Below are positions 27,881-35,943 of a stretch of 64,000 bases of DNA, piece after piece. The position numbers and the translations under genes are program-made. Every line of letters begins with the position of its first letter. The first letter of the stretch is position 1. The stretch spans positions 269,017 through 333,016 of the forward strand of contig JAHJWO010000054.1 of assembly GCA_018828145.1 (NCBI GenBank). The letters run 5' to 3'. The notes below the pieces were generated by a model. The model was not told the DNA's origin. It was given only the letters and a program-made list of their open reading frames with translations, and did no database searches. The DNA is from Alphaproteobacteria bacterium (GTDB lineage Bacteria; Pseudomonadota; Alphaproteobacteria; Rhizobiales; Devosiaceae).

Positions 27881-29464
27881 GTGGCTTCCCAGGCGAAATC
27901 CCCATGGCGCGCTGTATTTTTGCGCGCCTTTGCCGCAGTTCTGATCGCCCTCGCGGTCACCGTCCCGACCATGGCGCCAGCGCAGGCCATTGAAAACCTG
28001 CGCAAATACGCCGGCATCGTGGTCGACGCCAAGTCCGGTCACGTCCTCTACGAAGAGGCCGCCGACAGCCGGCGCTATCCCGCTTCCGTCGCCAAGGTGA
28101 TGACGCTCTACGTGCTCTTCCAGGAGCTGAGCGCCGGCAACCTCAAGCTTTCCACCAAGATGACTGTGTCGCGCCATGCGGCCGCAGCCGTGCCCACCAA
28201 GCTGGGCCTGCGCGCCGGCGCCACCATCACGGTGGAAGACGCCATCAAGTCGCTGGTGACCCTGTCGGCCAATGACATGGCCCGCGTCATCGCCGAACAC
28301 ATTTCCGGCACCGAATCCAAATTCGCCGAACGCATGACCGCCACGGCCCGCGCCCTGGGCATGCGCAGCACCACCTATCGCAATGCCTCGGGCCTGCCCG
28401 ATGGCGGCCAGGTCACCACCGTGCGCGACCAGGCTATCCTGGGCATCGCCGTCTACCAGCACTTCCCGAGCTATTACGAGTTCTTCCAGACCACCAGCTT
28501 CCGCTATGGCAAGTCGACCTACGGCAACCACAACCGCGTGCTGGGCTATATGGGCGCCGTCGACGGCATCAAGACCGGCTATATCAACGCCGCCGGTTCC
28601 AACCTGCTGACCGCCGCCCGCAAGGACGGCCGCCACATCGTCGTCGTCGCCTTCGGCTTCAATTCCGCCGGCGCGCGCGACGAAAAGGTGCGCCAGCTCG
28701 TCGCCAACTACCTCTCCAAGGGCCGTCGCGGCGATTACCTGCAGACCGCCATGATCCCGGTCCCGGGCCGCCAGGGCAATGTGCAGGTTGCCGTTGCCCA
28801 GCCGACCCGCCCCGTCTTCGTCATGCCCATGCCCCTGCCCGGCTTCCGCCTTGCCCAGCTCGTCGCCGCCAATGGCGCCCAGCCGCAGGCGCCGGCTATC
28901 CAGCCCATGCCCGAAGTGGTCGTGGCCAGCGCCGCGCCTCAGCCTGCGCCCATGCCGGCCGATCTGGGCCTGCAGCCGGCTGTCCAGGCCGCCAATACCC
29001 TCGCCGCGCCCTCCCAGGCGCCGCAGCCCGCCTATCCCAGCCAGGACATCATCGGCGCCTGGCTCAGCGAAAGCTACAATCTGGGCGCCCCTCCGGCGGC
29101 CCTGGGCCAGACCGTGCCCTCCGCCCCGCTCGGCATCCAGCCGCCCGCCGAAGTCGGCGCACCCAGCCAGCCGGTCGACCTGCTGACCTCGGGCAGCGTG
29201 CAGACCGCCGATGCCGCGCCTGGTGGCTGGGTTGTGCAGATCGGCGCCGGCCCCTCCGAGGGCAGCGCCCGCGCCATGTTGTCCGATGCCGCCGGCAAGG
29301 TCGGCACGCTGGGCGACTTCCGCTCCTATGTGGAGCGCTTCGAAAAGAACGGCCAGACCTTCTTCCGCGCCCGCTTCGTCGGTTTCGGCGGACGCGATGA
29401 TGCGACGGCCATGTGCAACCAGCTCAAGCAGCAGAATCTCAGCTGCCTGGCCATGCAGAGCTGA
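27881..29464 (+). CDS. D-alanyl-D-alanine carboxypeptidase with SPOR domain
   Basis: A 527-residue periplasmic low-molecular-weight PBP of the DacC/DacF type. The signal peptide ends near PAQA (about residue 37). Active-site motifs are SxxK (SVAKVM), SxN (SAND) and KTG (KTGYINAAG). A long Pro/Ala/Gln-rich linker leads to a C-terminal SPOR domain (GGWVVQIGAGP onward), which binds denuded septal glycan and should place the enzyme at the division site. GGAG lies 6 bases before the GTG start at 27881. A longer frame from 27737 is unsupported. Confidence 0.92.
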   Translation: MASQAKSPWRAVFLRAFAAVLIALAVTVPTMAPAQAIENLRKYAGIVVDAKSGHVLYEEAADSRRYPASVAKVMTLYVLFQELSAGNLKLSTKMTVSRHAAAAVPTKLGLRAGATITVEDAIKSLVTLSANDMARVIAEHISGTESKFAERMTATARALGMRSTTYRNASGLPDGGQVTTVRDQAILGIAVYQHFPSYYEFFQTTSFRYGKSTYGNHNRVLGYMGAVDGIKTGYINAAGSNLLTAARKDGRHIVVVAFGFNSAGARDEKVRQLVANYLSKGRRGDYLQTAMIPVPGRQGNVQVAVAQPTRPVFVMPMPLPGFRLAQLVAANGAQPQAPAIQPMPEVVVASAAPQPAPMPADLGLQPAVQAANTLAAPSQAPQPAYPSQDIIGAWLSESYNLGAPPAALGQTVPSAPLGIQPPAEVGAPSQPVDLLTSGSVQTADAAPGGWVVQIGAGPSEGSARAMLSDAAGKVGTLGDFRSYVERFEKNGQTFFRARFVGFGGRDDATAMCNQLKQQNLSCLAMQS

Positions 29465-29545
29465 TCACACCGAACAATGAGACGGCGCCGCTGAAGCGCC
29501 GTCCCCCCAGGGAAGCAAATTGGTGCCTGTGTTTGGAGTAGCCCA

Positions 29546-29818
29546 ATGAGCGAACGTACTGCCCTCACCGAGCTGGCCAATTTTGTCGGCCGCTCGAGCC
29601 TGGCCTCGGAAAATATGGCTGTGCGCAACCGCGCCCTGGCCGGCATTACCGGGCGCATCCTGCCGCGCAAGCGCAGCGTCGGCGACCTCTTGGGCGTCGT
29701 GCTGGCCCTCTCCTCGCGCACACGGCGCATGGTGCAGGATCCCGTCAGCATCGACCTTGACGTCTTCGCACCCGGCGGCGCCCGCGCCATCCGCCTCAGC
29801 CTGGGCAGCCAGCGCTAG
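29546..29818 (+). CDS. Conserved-looking hypothetical protein, 90 residues
   Basis: Begins MSERTALTELANFVG, with a basic middle (ITGRILPRKRSVGD) and an end reading DVFAPGGARAIRLSLGSQR. No signal peptide, membrane segment or known motif. A TTGGAG-type ribosome site is near the start. It lies between the carboxypeptidase gene and convergent mipZ, 3 bases from the mipZ stop. Codon use is like its neighbours, so it is probably real. Not recognised. Confidence 0.65.
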   Translation: MSERTALTELANFVGRSSLASENMAVRNRALAGITGRILPRKRSVGDLLGVVLALSSRTRRMVQDPVSIDLDVFAPGGARAIRLSLGSQR

Positions 29819-29821
29819 CCT

Positions 29822-30667
29822 TCAGGCCGACAGCAGGATCGGCTCGGCCACCCGCTTCTCGATCAGCGGCAGGTTGAGTGCCGAAACCAGGTTGCGATAT
29901 TCCTGCCGCGCACTGACATGGGACACCGAGGACGTCTCGCCCTCCTCGTCCAGCGGATCGAATACCGTGGTGCCGCTGGGAAACAGCGACCGGAAGATCA
30001 CCCGCTCCGCAATCCCGTCCGCCATGCGGCAGCCAAACCGCGTCGCAATCCCTTCCAGCGTGGTATGCACCTGCCGCGCATTGCGCGAGGACAGCATCGA
30101 GATGCGGTTGCGCACCAGCACCCAGTCGATGGTCTCGCCCCCGATCGCCAGCCGCTCCGACCGCGCCCGCTGCACCAGCCGCGCATAATGGCTCGTCTCC
30201 ACCGGCAGCCCGGTTTCCGGATCGGTGCGCGCCAGCACGTTGAGATCGATCAGGCTGTCATTGACCGGCGTCACCAGCGTGTCGGCCAGCGAATGCGCCA
30301 GCCGCGTCAGGTTGGTGTCAAAGCCCGGCGTATCGATGATCAGGAAGTCGACACCGCGCTCCACCTCGCCCACTGCGCGGCGGAACACCTCGAACTCGGC
30401 CTTCTGGTTTTCCTTGACCGAGTCGCCCCAGGCCGACGGCAGGTGGAAATGCGTTGGATTGGGCAGCTTCCGCCCGGTCTCCTGGGCATGCATGCGCCGG
30501 TTGCGCAGGTAATGCGTCAGCGTCTGCTGGCGGCTGTCCACGTCGATCGTGGCGACGCGATGGCCCGCATAGAGCAGGTAGACGGCAAGGTGAAACGCGG
30601 TGGTCGATTTGCCCGACCCGCCCTTTTCATTCCCCACCACAATGACATGCGCACCATCACGCGCCAT
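29822..30667 (-). CDS. mipZ: MipZ division-site positioning ATPase
   Basis: A 281-residue ParA-family ATPase. The deviant Walker A NEKGGSGKST is at the N-terminus, with the signature DVDSRQQTLTHYLRNR and switch region IIDTPGFDTNLTRLAHSLADTLVTPVNDSLIDLNVL in MipZ form. MipZ forms a gradient from ParB-bound origins and inhibits FtsZ assembly away from midcell in alphaproteobacteria. The start at 30667 gives MARDGAHVIVVG; ten extra in-frame residues upstream are unlikely. A full CtrA-type site lies 56 bases upstream. Confidence 0.93.
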   Translation of the reverse strand: MARDGAHVIVVGNEKGGSGKSTTAFHLAVYLLYAGHRVATIDVDSRQQTLTHYLRNRRMHAQETGRKLPNPTHFHLPSAWGDSVKENQKAEFEVFRRAVGEVERGVDFLIIDTPGFDTNLTRLAHSLADTLVTPVNDSLIDLNVLARTDPETGLPVETSHYARLVQRARSERLAIGGETIDWVLVRNRISMLSSRNARQVHTTLEGIATRFGCRMADGIAERVIFRSLFPSGTTVFDPLDEEGETSSVSHVSARQEYRNLVSALNLPLIEKRVAEPILLSA

Positions 30668-30722
30668 CGCCCGCCCCCAAATCAGTGAATTCTCCACTTG
30701 CTGCTAACAAGGCCCGGCATGG

Positions 30723-30737
30723 TTAACGGGGCGTTAA
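30723..30737 (-). promoter_or_regulatory. CtrA-type binding site upstream of mipZ
   Basis: Minus strand reads TTAA-CGCCCCG-TTAAC, a perfect TTAA-N7-TTAAC. It lies in the 92-base gap between mipZ and the J-domain gene upstream of it on the same strand. Confidence 0.6.
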
Positions 30738-30759
30738 TGCCGCCGCAAACTTGCTGCGC

Positions 30760-31458
30760 CTAGTGCCGGAGCAGCCGGTCGCGGGCCTCGTTGATCTTGG
30801 AGGCGAGATAGCTCGACCCGCCATGGTCGGGATGCACGGCCTTCATCAGCTCCCGATGCGCCGCCCGAATCGCCTCGTCCGAGGCTCCCGGCTGCAGCCC
30901 GAGCACCTCATAGGCCTCTGCCAGCGGGTCGGCAGCGGTCTCGGGCGCGGCGGCATCAGCCGTCTGGGATTCGGCGAAATATTCCCGCCAGCCGCTGCGG
31001 TTGGCATCCAGCCAGCTTTCGAGCAGGCTCAAGCTGTCGCTGTCACCCTCCACCTCGGCCAGCAGCGTGCGCACGTCCATCTCGCCCAGGTCCATCAGGT
31101 CCGCGCCCGCGAACTGGCCGTTCAGCACCCGGCCCGTGACGGCGCCGGTATCGTGGTCCAGCTCCATGGCGAAGCGGTAGCTCTTGACCTTGGAGACATT
31201 CCCCCCGTCCTCGGCCGCGCTCTCGAACGAGAATGGGCCCAGCCGTCCGCTGCGCAGCACCGAAAAGGCCACCGCGCCGACAAAAATGGCGATATCGATC
31301 CGGCGCGCCAGCAGCATGAACACCGCCACCATGGCCGCGCCGATGCCCACCACCCAGCGCAGCCCCCGCATCAGCTGCCGCCGCCCCAGTTTGCGCATGT
31401 ATTGATAGGCGGCCAGCGCCGCCAGCAGCAGCGCTCCGCCGATGAAGAAATAGGTCAT
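30760..31458 (-). CDS. Membrane-anchored J-domain protein
   Basis: A 232-residue protein with two or three N-terminal hydrophobic segments (about 2-18 and 33-65), a middle region, and a C-terminal J domain (about 175-232). The J domain contains YEVLGLQPGASDEAIRAAHRELMKAVHPDHGG with the HPD motif intact. It probably recruits DnaK at the membrane, like DjlA or TIM14-type proteins. Its ATG overlaps the stop of the upstream VWA gene (ATGA), implying coupled translation. Confidence 0.85.
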   Translation of the reverse strand: MTYFFIGGALLLAALAAYQYMRKLGRRQLMRGLRWVVGIGAAMVAVFMLLARRIDIAIFVGAVAFSVLRSGRLGPFSFESAAEDGGNVSKVKSYRFAMELDHDTGAVTGRVLNGQFAGADLMDLGEMDVRTLLAEVEGDSDSLSLLESWLDANRSGWREYFAESQTADAAAPETAADPLAEAYEVLGLQPGASDEAIRAAHRELMKAVHPDHGGSSYLASKINEARDRLLRH

Positions 31459-32174
31459 CTTGGCAACTGCGCCAGCAAGGCCTGCGCCTGGCCGCTGCCC
31501 TGCAGCTTGAGCAGGTCCCTGCCGCCGCTGGCATAGGCCGCCACCGCCTTGAGCAGCGCCGCCAGCTCCTGGGGTGCCGAAGCATCAAAGCGGGCATAGG
31601 CGCCCTTGGTGAGCCGAGCGAATTCGCGGAACGCCGCTTCGACCCGCGCGTCCCGTCCCTCCTGGAAGACGAACATCGGGCAGCCGAGCAGGCCCAGCTG
31701 TCCGGCCTTCTCGGCCAGGTCATCGACATTTTCCTCGATGGCATCGCCGACATAGACCACGGCATTGATCCGCCTCTTGGCATGCTCCGTGCGGGCATGC
31801 GCGAACACCTTGGAAATCTGCGTATTGCCCCCCTGGCAGGCAATGCCGGTCATCAGCTTGGCCAGCGCATTGGCATCCACCACCCATTTCGAGGCCCGGC
31901 ACTCGCCGAAGCCGCGGAAATACAGCAGTTGCACCTGCAGCGCACTGGCCTTGGGAATCGCCCGGAACATTTCGGCCTGCAGCGAACAGGCCAGGTCCCA
32001 GGTCGGTTGCCGGCTCATTGTCGCGTCCAGCGCGAACAGCAGCCTGCCGTCCTGCGCCGCTCCGGGCCGCGCCATCTGCCCGACCTTCTGCACGAAGGCC
32101 GCGATATCGCCGCTCACCTTGCCCTGCTCGGGCAGGCCCGCTCTATGTCGTGCTATGGCGTCCTTGTCTGTCAT
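31455..32174 (-). CDS. VWA (TerF-like) domain protein
   Basis: A 239-residue protein with a von Willebrand factor A-like fold. The first strand and MIDAS-like motif read LLFALDATMSRQPTWD (D-x-T-x-S pattern), followed by LLYFRGF and INAVVYVGDAIEENVD. No signal peptide or membrane segment, so it is cytosolic. It is translationally coupled to the J-domain gene. Together they suggest a chaperone-assisted binding protein, but the function is not known. Confidence 0.78.
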   Translation of the reverse strand: MTDKDAIARHRAGLPEQGKVSGDIAAFVQKVGQMARPGAAQDGRLLFALDATMSRQPTWDLACSLQAEMFRAIPKASALQVQLLYFRGFGECRASKWVVDANALAKLMTGIACQGGNTQISKVFAHARTEHAKRRINAVVYVGDAIEENVDDLAEKAGQLGLLGCPMFVFQEGRDARVEAAFREFARLTKGAYARFDASAPQELAALLKAVAAYASGGRDLLKLQGSGQAQALLAQLPR

Positions 32175-32240
32175 GGCTTGAATATGTGGCCCCCCCGGCC
32201 CTGCCGCAAGCCCGCTGGCCGCGTCCCACGCAGAGGTGAC

Positions 32241-32666
32241 CTAAATGAGGCCCAGCTTGGCCAAGTCCGCCGCCAGCGCCAGCGATTCGGCATTCTCGTT
32301 GGCGCCAAGGTCGGGTGGCGCATCCTCGGGGCGCAGATAGCGCCATCCCTGGAATGGCCGCTTGGGATAGGGCACGGTGCGCACCATGTCCGGAGCCATG
32401 ATGATGTCGCAATAGTCGATGCCTTCGGCATTGGTATGGCGCGCCAGCCGCAGGATCGGCTGCCGGCAGACCACCTGCCCGGCGATGACCCAGTAGATCG
32501 AGGCCTTACCCTCCATCTCCGTCGCGCGCTTGGGCATCATGCGGGTGCGGTGCACATGCACGTCCTCGCCATAGTCGGCATCCCACCAATGCGCCCGCTC
32601 ATTGCGATAGCTTTCGAGCTCTTCAAGGCTCGATACGCCCACGCAGAGCTTGATCATGTGGATCAT
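32241..32666 (-). CDS. DUF1489 family protein
   Basis: A 141-residue conserved alphaproteobacterial protein beginning MIHMIKLCVGVSSLEEL, with the family block HVHRTRMMPKRATE and a tail DIIMAPDMVRTVP. Function unknown. The start overlaps the GST stop codon as ATGA, implying coupled translation with the glutathione transferase. A second Met three codons in is an alternative. Position in an operon with GST is the only functional hint. Confidence 0.85.
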   Translation of the reverse strand: MIHMIKLCVGVSSLEELESYRNERAHWWDADYGEDVHVHRTRMMPKRATEMEGKASIYWVIAGQVVCRQPILRLARHTNAEGIDYCDIIMAPDMVRTVPYPKRPFQGWRYLRPEDAPPDLGANENAESLALAADLAKLGLI

Positions 32667-33340
32667 GCCAGCATTCCGGGTTTGACGCGGCCCTGGATGA
32701 CGTCGATCTCGTCATCATCCACGATCCACGGCTCGCGCAGCGCCAGGGTCAGCCATTCCTGGAAGGCCGGCAGGCTGTAGATGGCCTCGACATAGCCACC
32801 CAGCAGGTCCGACACCGGCAGGGCATAGGTGCGGATGCGCGTCGCCACCGGCGCGAACATGGCGTCGGCCGCCGTGAAGGCGCCGAACAGGAAGGGTCCC
32901 CCCGACTGGGCGAGGCGCTCGCCCCACAGGGTTTCCAGCCGATGCAGGTCGCGCGCCACCGCGTCGCAATTGACCTTGCCGGGATGGGAGGCCCGCAGGT
33001 TCATCGGCGCATGGCTGCGCAGCGCCTGGAACGACGCATGCATCTCGGCGGCCGCGGCGCGCGCCAGTGCCCGCTGGCCCCGGTCTTCCGGCCAGATTGT
33101 CTTGTCGGGAAAACTGTCCGCCACATATTCGATGATCGCGATGGTCTCGGGAATGACCAGGTCGCCATCGATCAGCACCGGCACCTTGCCGGTCGGCGAA
33201 CGCTCGGCCAGCACGTCGCGCCAGCCTTCGCCCGAAAGCAGCAGGACTTCATCCTCGAAGGGGATGTCGAAATGCTTCAGCACCAGCCAGGGCCGCAGCG
33301 ACCAGGTCGAATAATTGCGGTTGCCGATCAACAGCTTCAT
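32663..33340 (-). CDS. Glutathione S-transferase family protein
   Basis: A 225-residue GST. The N-terminal thioredoxin-like domain begins MKLLIGNRNYSTWSLRPWLVLK with catalytic Ser in the STWS motif, and the GSH-binding loop is GKVPVLIDGDLVIPETIAI. The helical C-terminal domain contains the AFTAADAMFAPVATR capping box. The YfcF/YghU-like branch is plausible. AGGAGG precedes the ATG at 33340. DUF1489 follows with an overlapping start. Confidence 0.9.
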   Translation of the reverse strand: MKLLIGNRNYSTWSLRPWLVLKHFDIPFEDEVLLLSGEGWRDVLAERSPTGKVPVLIDGDLVIPETIAIIEYVADSFPDKTIWPEDRGQRALARAAAAEMHASFQALRSHAPMNLRASHPGKVNCDAVARDLHRLETLWGERLAQSGGPFLFGAFTAADAMFAPVATRIRTYALPVSDLLGGYVEAIYSLPAFQEWLTLALREPWIVDDDEIDVIQGRVKPGMLA

Positions 33341-33354
33341 GCGATGCCTCCTGT

Positions 33355-33392
33355 TCAAAAAAGAAGGGCGCCCAGTGGCACGGGCGCCCTTC
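33355..33392 (-). terminator. Strong terminator of the 33-codon gene
   Basis: Perfect 11-base arms GAAGGGCGCCC (33363-33373) and GGGCGCCCTTC (33382-33392) with an 8-base loop. On the minus strand they are followed by TTTTTT. It ends transcription coming from above 33392, that is, from the small gene at 33423-33524. Confidence 0.88.
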
Positions 33393-33422
33393 CGAATTGC
33401 TGCTCGTGAATAACTCTAGCGC

Positions 33423-33524
33423 CTAGACGCCAGCAACGACGGAGAAAACCAATCCCATTGAGAACAGGCAAACCATAGTCCAGCTTGCTGCTCGCCACAT
33501 AGTGGCCTTCGGTTGACTACGCAT
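33423..33524 (-). CDS. 33-residue single-helix membrane protein (small ORF)
   Basis: An ATG at 33524 with an AAGGAG ribosome site 5 bases upstream opens 33 codons ending TAG at 33423. The N-terminal third is polar and basic (MRSQPKATMWRAA). The rest, from about residue 15, is one hydrophobic helix (TMVCLFSMGLVFSVVAGV). A strong terminator lies 30 bases downstream and a promoter-like pair lies upstream, so it looks like a free-standing transcription unit. Not recognised. Many small inner-membrane proteins of this size act as regulators of larger complexes; here that is only a possibility. Confidence 0.65.
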   Translation of the reverse strand: MRSQPKATMWRAASWTMVCLFSMGLVFSVVAGV

Positions 33525-33591
33525 AATCGCTCCTTGTCAGCCGTTCACTCCGGGACGTCGGCGTTGCTCGCCTACAGCACCCGGTAGCAAA

Positions 33592-33620
33592 TCGTTAACT
33601 GCGTCATAAATGCTTTGCAA
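33592..33620 (-). promoter_or_regulatory. Candidate promoter of the small membrane protein gene, with CtrA-like site
   Basis: Minus strand TTGCAA (33620-33615), 17 bases, TAACGA (33597-33592). Overlapping it, TTAT-GACGCAG-TTAAC (33609-33594) matches the CtrA consensus TTAA-N7-TTAAC at all but one base. Confidence 0.4.
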
Positions 33621-33656
33621 GCGGCCAAGTTGCCACACTTCTCACCGGCCACAGGC

Positions 33657-33717
33657 AAAATCGCTCCAGTGGAGCGATTTTAGGTGGGAAGGCCATGAGG
33701 GCTAGGCCCGAATGGCT
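33657..33717. repeat. AAATCGCTCC hairpin repeat, single copy
   Basis: AAAATCGCTCC-AGT-GGAGCGATTTT followed by GGGAAGGCCATGAGGGCT and GCCCGAATGGCT, closely matching the element at 26521. Confidence 0.75.
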
Positions 33718-33849
33718 CGCAATTCTTCAGCAGTTCCAATAACCAGCCTGCCGCCAACACAAGAAACGGTCCCAAGGCCAAGCCGTTGCCCGACGACCCG
33801 GCCCCGCTGACAATGCGGTTAAACGCCCAAGACCCAATTCCACGGCTTT

Positions 33850-34422
33850 TTAATCACCGCGTCCGGATTGCTCCGCCGCGAGCCGCGCAAAGACTGACGG
33901 CCCGGACCGCGCTTCCCACGCGGCTATGACCCGGGTCACATTCTCCTGCGCGTCACCGTCGGTATGAACCTCGTGATCGTAGCTCTTGCCGACATGAATG
34001 GTGTGGAAATCCTGCTCGGCACTCCCCACCGGCCGGTCCCCGCGCGCCTTTTCCCGAGAGATGAGCAGCGGCAAGGGGCAATGGACCCCGACAAAGAACA
34101 CGTCGAACGGTGCGAATAGCCGTACGAGGTCGTCCAGCCAGCCATCGCTGTCCAGGATATGCTCCAGCACCAGGTTGTTTCCCGCACCGGCATAGGCGGC
34201 CAGCGAGCGATGGAACCCGTCAAAGAAGGCTGGACGGGCCGCCTTCCAGTCAAACTCGCCAGCCTTGAAGCGCGCCGTCGGAAGCACGCCTGCATCGCGC
34301 AGGTGATCGATGGAAATGTGCCAGAACGGCAGGCCGATCCGGGCCTGTATGCCGCGTGCAATGGTCGATTTCCCGCTGCTCGACGCGCCATGCAGGAAGA
34401 TGATCTTGCCCGGCTCCGCCAC
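33850..34422 (-). CDS. P-loop phosphotransferase, chloramphenicol phosphotransferase-like
   Basis: A 190-residue kinase-like protein. Walker A GASSSGKST is near residue 13, then WHISIDHLRD and the block GVHCPLPLLISREKARGDRPVGSAEQD, which resembles the CPT family (chloramphenicol 3'-O-phosphotransferase, PF07931). The substrate is unknown and antibiotic resistance should not be assumed. The GTG at 34422 follows the mgtE stop by two bases. Another GTG at 34443 would overlap mgtE. It is likely co-transcribed with mgtE. Confidence 0.8.
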   Translation of the reverse strand: MAEPGKIIFLHGASSSGKSTIARGIQARIGLPFWHISIDHLRDAGVLPTARFKAGEFDWKAARPAFFDGFHRSLAAYAGAGNNLVLEHILDSDGWLDDLVRLFAPFDVFFVGVHCPLPLLISREKARGDRPVGSAEQDFHTIHVGKSYDHEVHTDGDAQENVTRVIAAWEARSGPSVFARLAAEQSGRGD

Positions 34423-34424
34423 GG

Positions 34425-35840
34425 CTAGAACAGCCCGAACCACAGCCCGGCAATGCCCAGGAAGGCGAAGAAGCCCACCACGTCGGTGATCGTCGTCACG
34501 AACACCGCCGATGCAATGGCCGGGTCCGCCTTGAACTTGTCGAGCATCAGCGGGATCAGTATGCCCGCCGTGCCGGCCACGATCAGGTTGATCACCATGG
34601 CGAGGGCAATGACGATGCCAAGCTGCATGTCGTTGAAGCGTAGCCAGGTGACCAGCCCGATCAGGATGGCAAAGATCACGCCATTGACGAAACCGACGAT
34701 CACCTCGCGCCCGATCAGCCGCCGCAGCCGCCGCCCGTCCAGTTCACGCATGGCCAGCGCGCGCACGGTCACCGTCATGGTCTGCGTGCCGGCATTGCCG
34801 CCCATCGAGGCGACGATCGGCATCAGCACGGCCAGGGCCACCATCTGGTCGATGGTCGCCCCGAACAGACCGATGACAAAGGAGACCCCCACCGCCGTGA
34901 ACAGGTTGACCACCAGCCACGGCACACGGCTGCGCACCGTGTCGATCGTGGTGTCCGAAATATCCTCGTCGCCGACGCCGGCCAGCAGCTTGATGTCCTC
35001 ATCGGCTTCCTCGTGGATCACGTCCACGATGTCGTCGATAGTCAGCACGCCGACCAGCCGCTTGCTCTCGTCGACCACGCCCACTTCGACCAGATCGTAG
35101 CGCTCGAAGTCGCGTGCCGCCTCTTCCTGGTCCTCGTTGGCGTCCACCAGCACGAAATTGGTGTTCATCAGCGCTTCGATCGAGGTGGCGCGCTGCGCCC
35201 GCAGGAACTTGTCCAGCGGCAGGGTCCCGAGCACCTGATAGGAGGCGTCGACCACATAGATCTGGTAGAATTCGTCCGGCAGGTCGGGCTCGCTGCGCAG
35301 GTAGTCGATCGTCTGCCCCACCGTCCAGAATGGCGGGATGGCGATGAAATCGGTCTGCATCCGCCGCCCGGCGGAATCATCGGGAAAATCGAGGCTGCGC
35401 TTGAGGCTCAGCCGCTCGAAGGTCGGCAGCTTGGCCAGGACCTCGTCCCGGTCCTCCTGCTCGAGATCCTCGAGAATCGCCACGGCGTCGTCGCTGTCGA
35501 GCCCGGCCACACCCCGCGCGATTTCCGCGTTGGCCAGCTCGTCCATCAGCTCCATGCGGACCGATTCGTCGACTTCGGTCAGTGCCGAATAGTCAAAACG
35601 ATCGCCCAGCAGCCGCACCAGGTGCAGCCGCTCATCGGCATCGAGCGATTCGAGCACATCGCCCACATCGGCCGCATGCAGCGGCTCCATGACGGTGGCG
35701 ACATCGTCATCCCGGTTGGCGGCCAGATAGGCGCGCAGCCGCTCCATCCAGAGCGTGCTGATGCGATCTTCGCGATCGCGGAACGCATTGGGGTCCATCC
35801 CGGCCTCTGGGCCGGGCGCTGTCTCGGGATCTGTGCTCAT
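34425..35840 (-). CDS. mgtE: Magnesium transporter MgtE
   Basis: A 471-residue Mg2+ channel/transporter. Cytosolic N-domain of helical repeats (about 40-150, ADVGDVLESLDADERLHLVRLL), then a CBS pair (about 155-280), then five membrane helices (about 305-471) with the pore motif PIVASMGGNAGTQT. The N-domain and CBS pair close the pore when Mg2+ is high. The 5' leader is only about 100 bases and shows no M-box riboswitch. The next gene downstream is the CPT-like kinase. Confidence 0.94.
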   Translation of the reverse strand: MSTDPETAPGPEAGMDPNAFRDREDRISTLWMERLRAYLAANRDDDVATVMEPLHAADVGDVLESLDADERLHLVRLLGDRFDYSALTEVDESVRMELMDELANAEIARGVAGLDSDDAVAILEDLEQEDRDEVLAKLPTFERLSLKRSLDFPDDSAGRRMQTDFIAIPPFWTVGQTIDYLRSEPDLPDEFYQIYVVDASYQVLGTLPLDKFLRAQRATSIEALMNTNFVLVDANEDQEEAARDFERYDLVEVGVVDESKRLVGVLTIDDIVDVIHEEADEDIKLLAGVGDEDISDTTIDTVRSRVPWLVVNLFTAVGVSFVIGLFGATIDQMVALAVLMPIVASMGGNAGTQTMTVTVRALAMRELDGRRLRRLIGREVIVGFVNGVIFAILIGLVTWLRFNDMQLGIVIALAMVINLIVAGTAGILIPLMLDKFKADPAIASAVFVTTITDVVGFFAFLGIAGLWFGLF

Positions 35841-35943
35841 TGGAGGCCCTTGTGTGACCGGGTTTCGGGGCAGGCCAAGCTGTAGCCAATTGGCTCGCGA
35901 TGCGCCAGACTAGGGGGAAGAGATTCAGGATGGTCAGGCGCAC

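Larger units (their letters stand above)
33525..33849. other. Intergenic stretch upstream of the 33-codon gene
   Basis: This 325-base gap holds the promoter at 33592-33620 and the hairpin repeat at 33657-33717. Between 33718 and 33849 I see no gene or structure. Confidence 0.5.

Noticed and set aside
33850..34422. A chloramphenicol resistance gene
   Set aside because: Family resemblance to CPT is real but substrate residues cannot be verified by eye and the context (mgtE) gives no sign of resistance.
35841..35943. An M-box or other magnesium riboswitch before mgtE
   Set aside because: Only about 100 bases are available and no conserved M-box features are visible.
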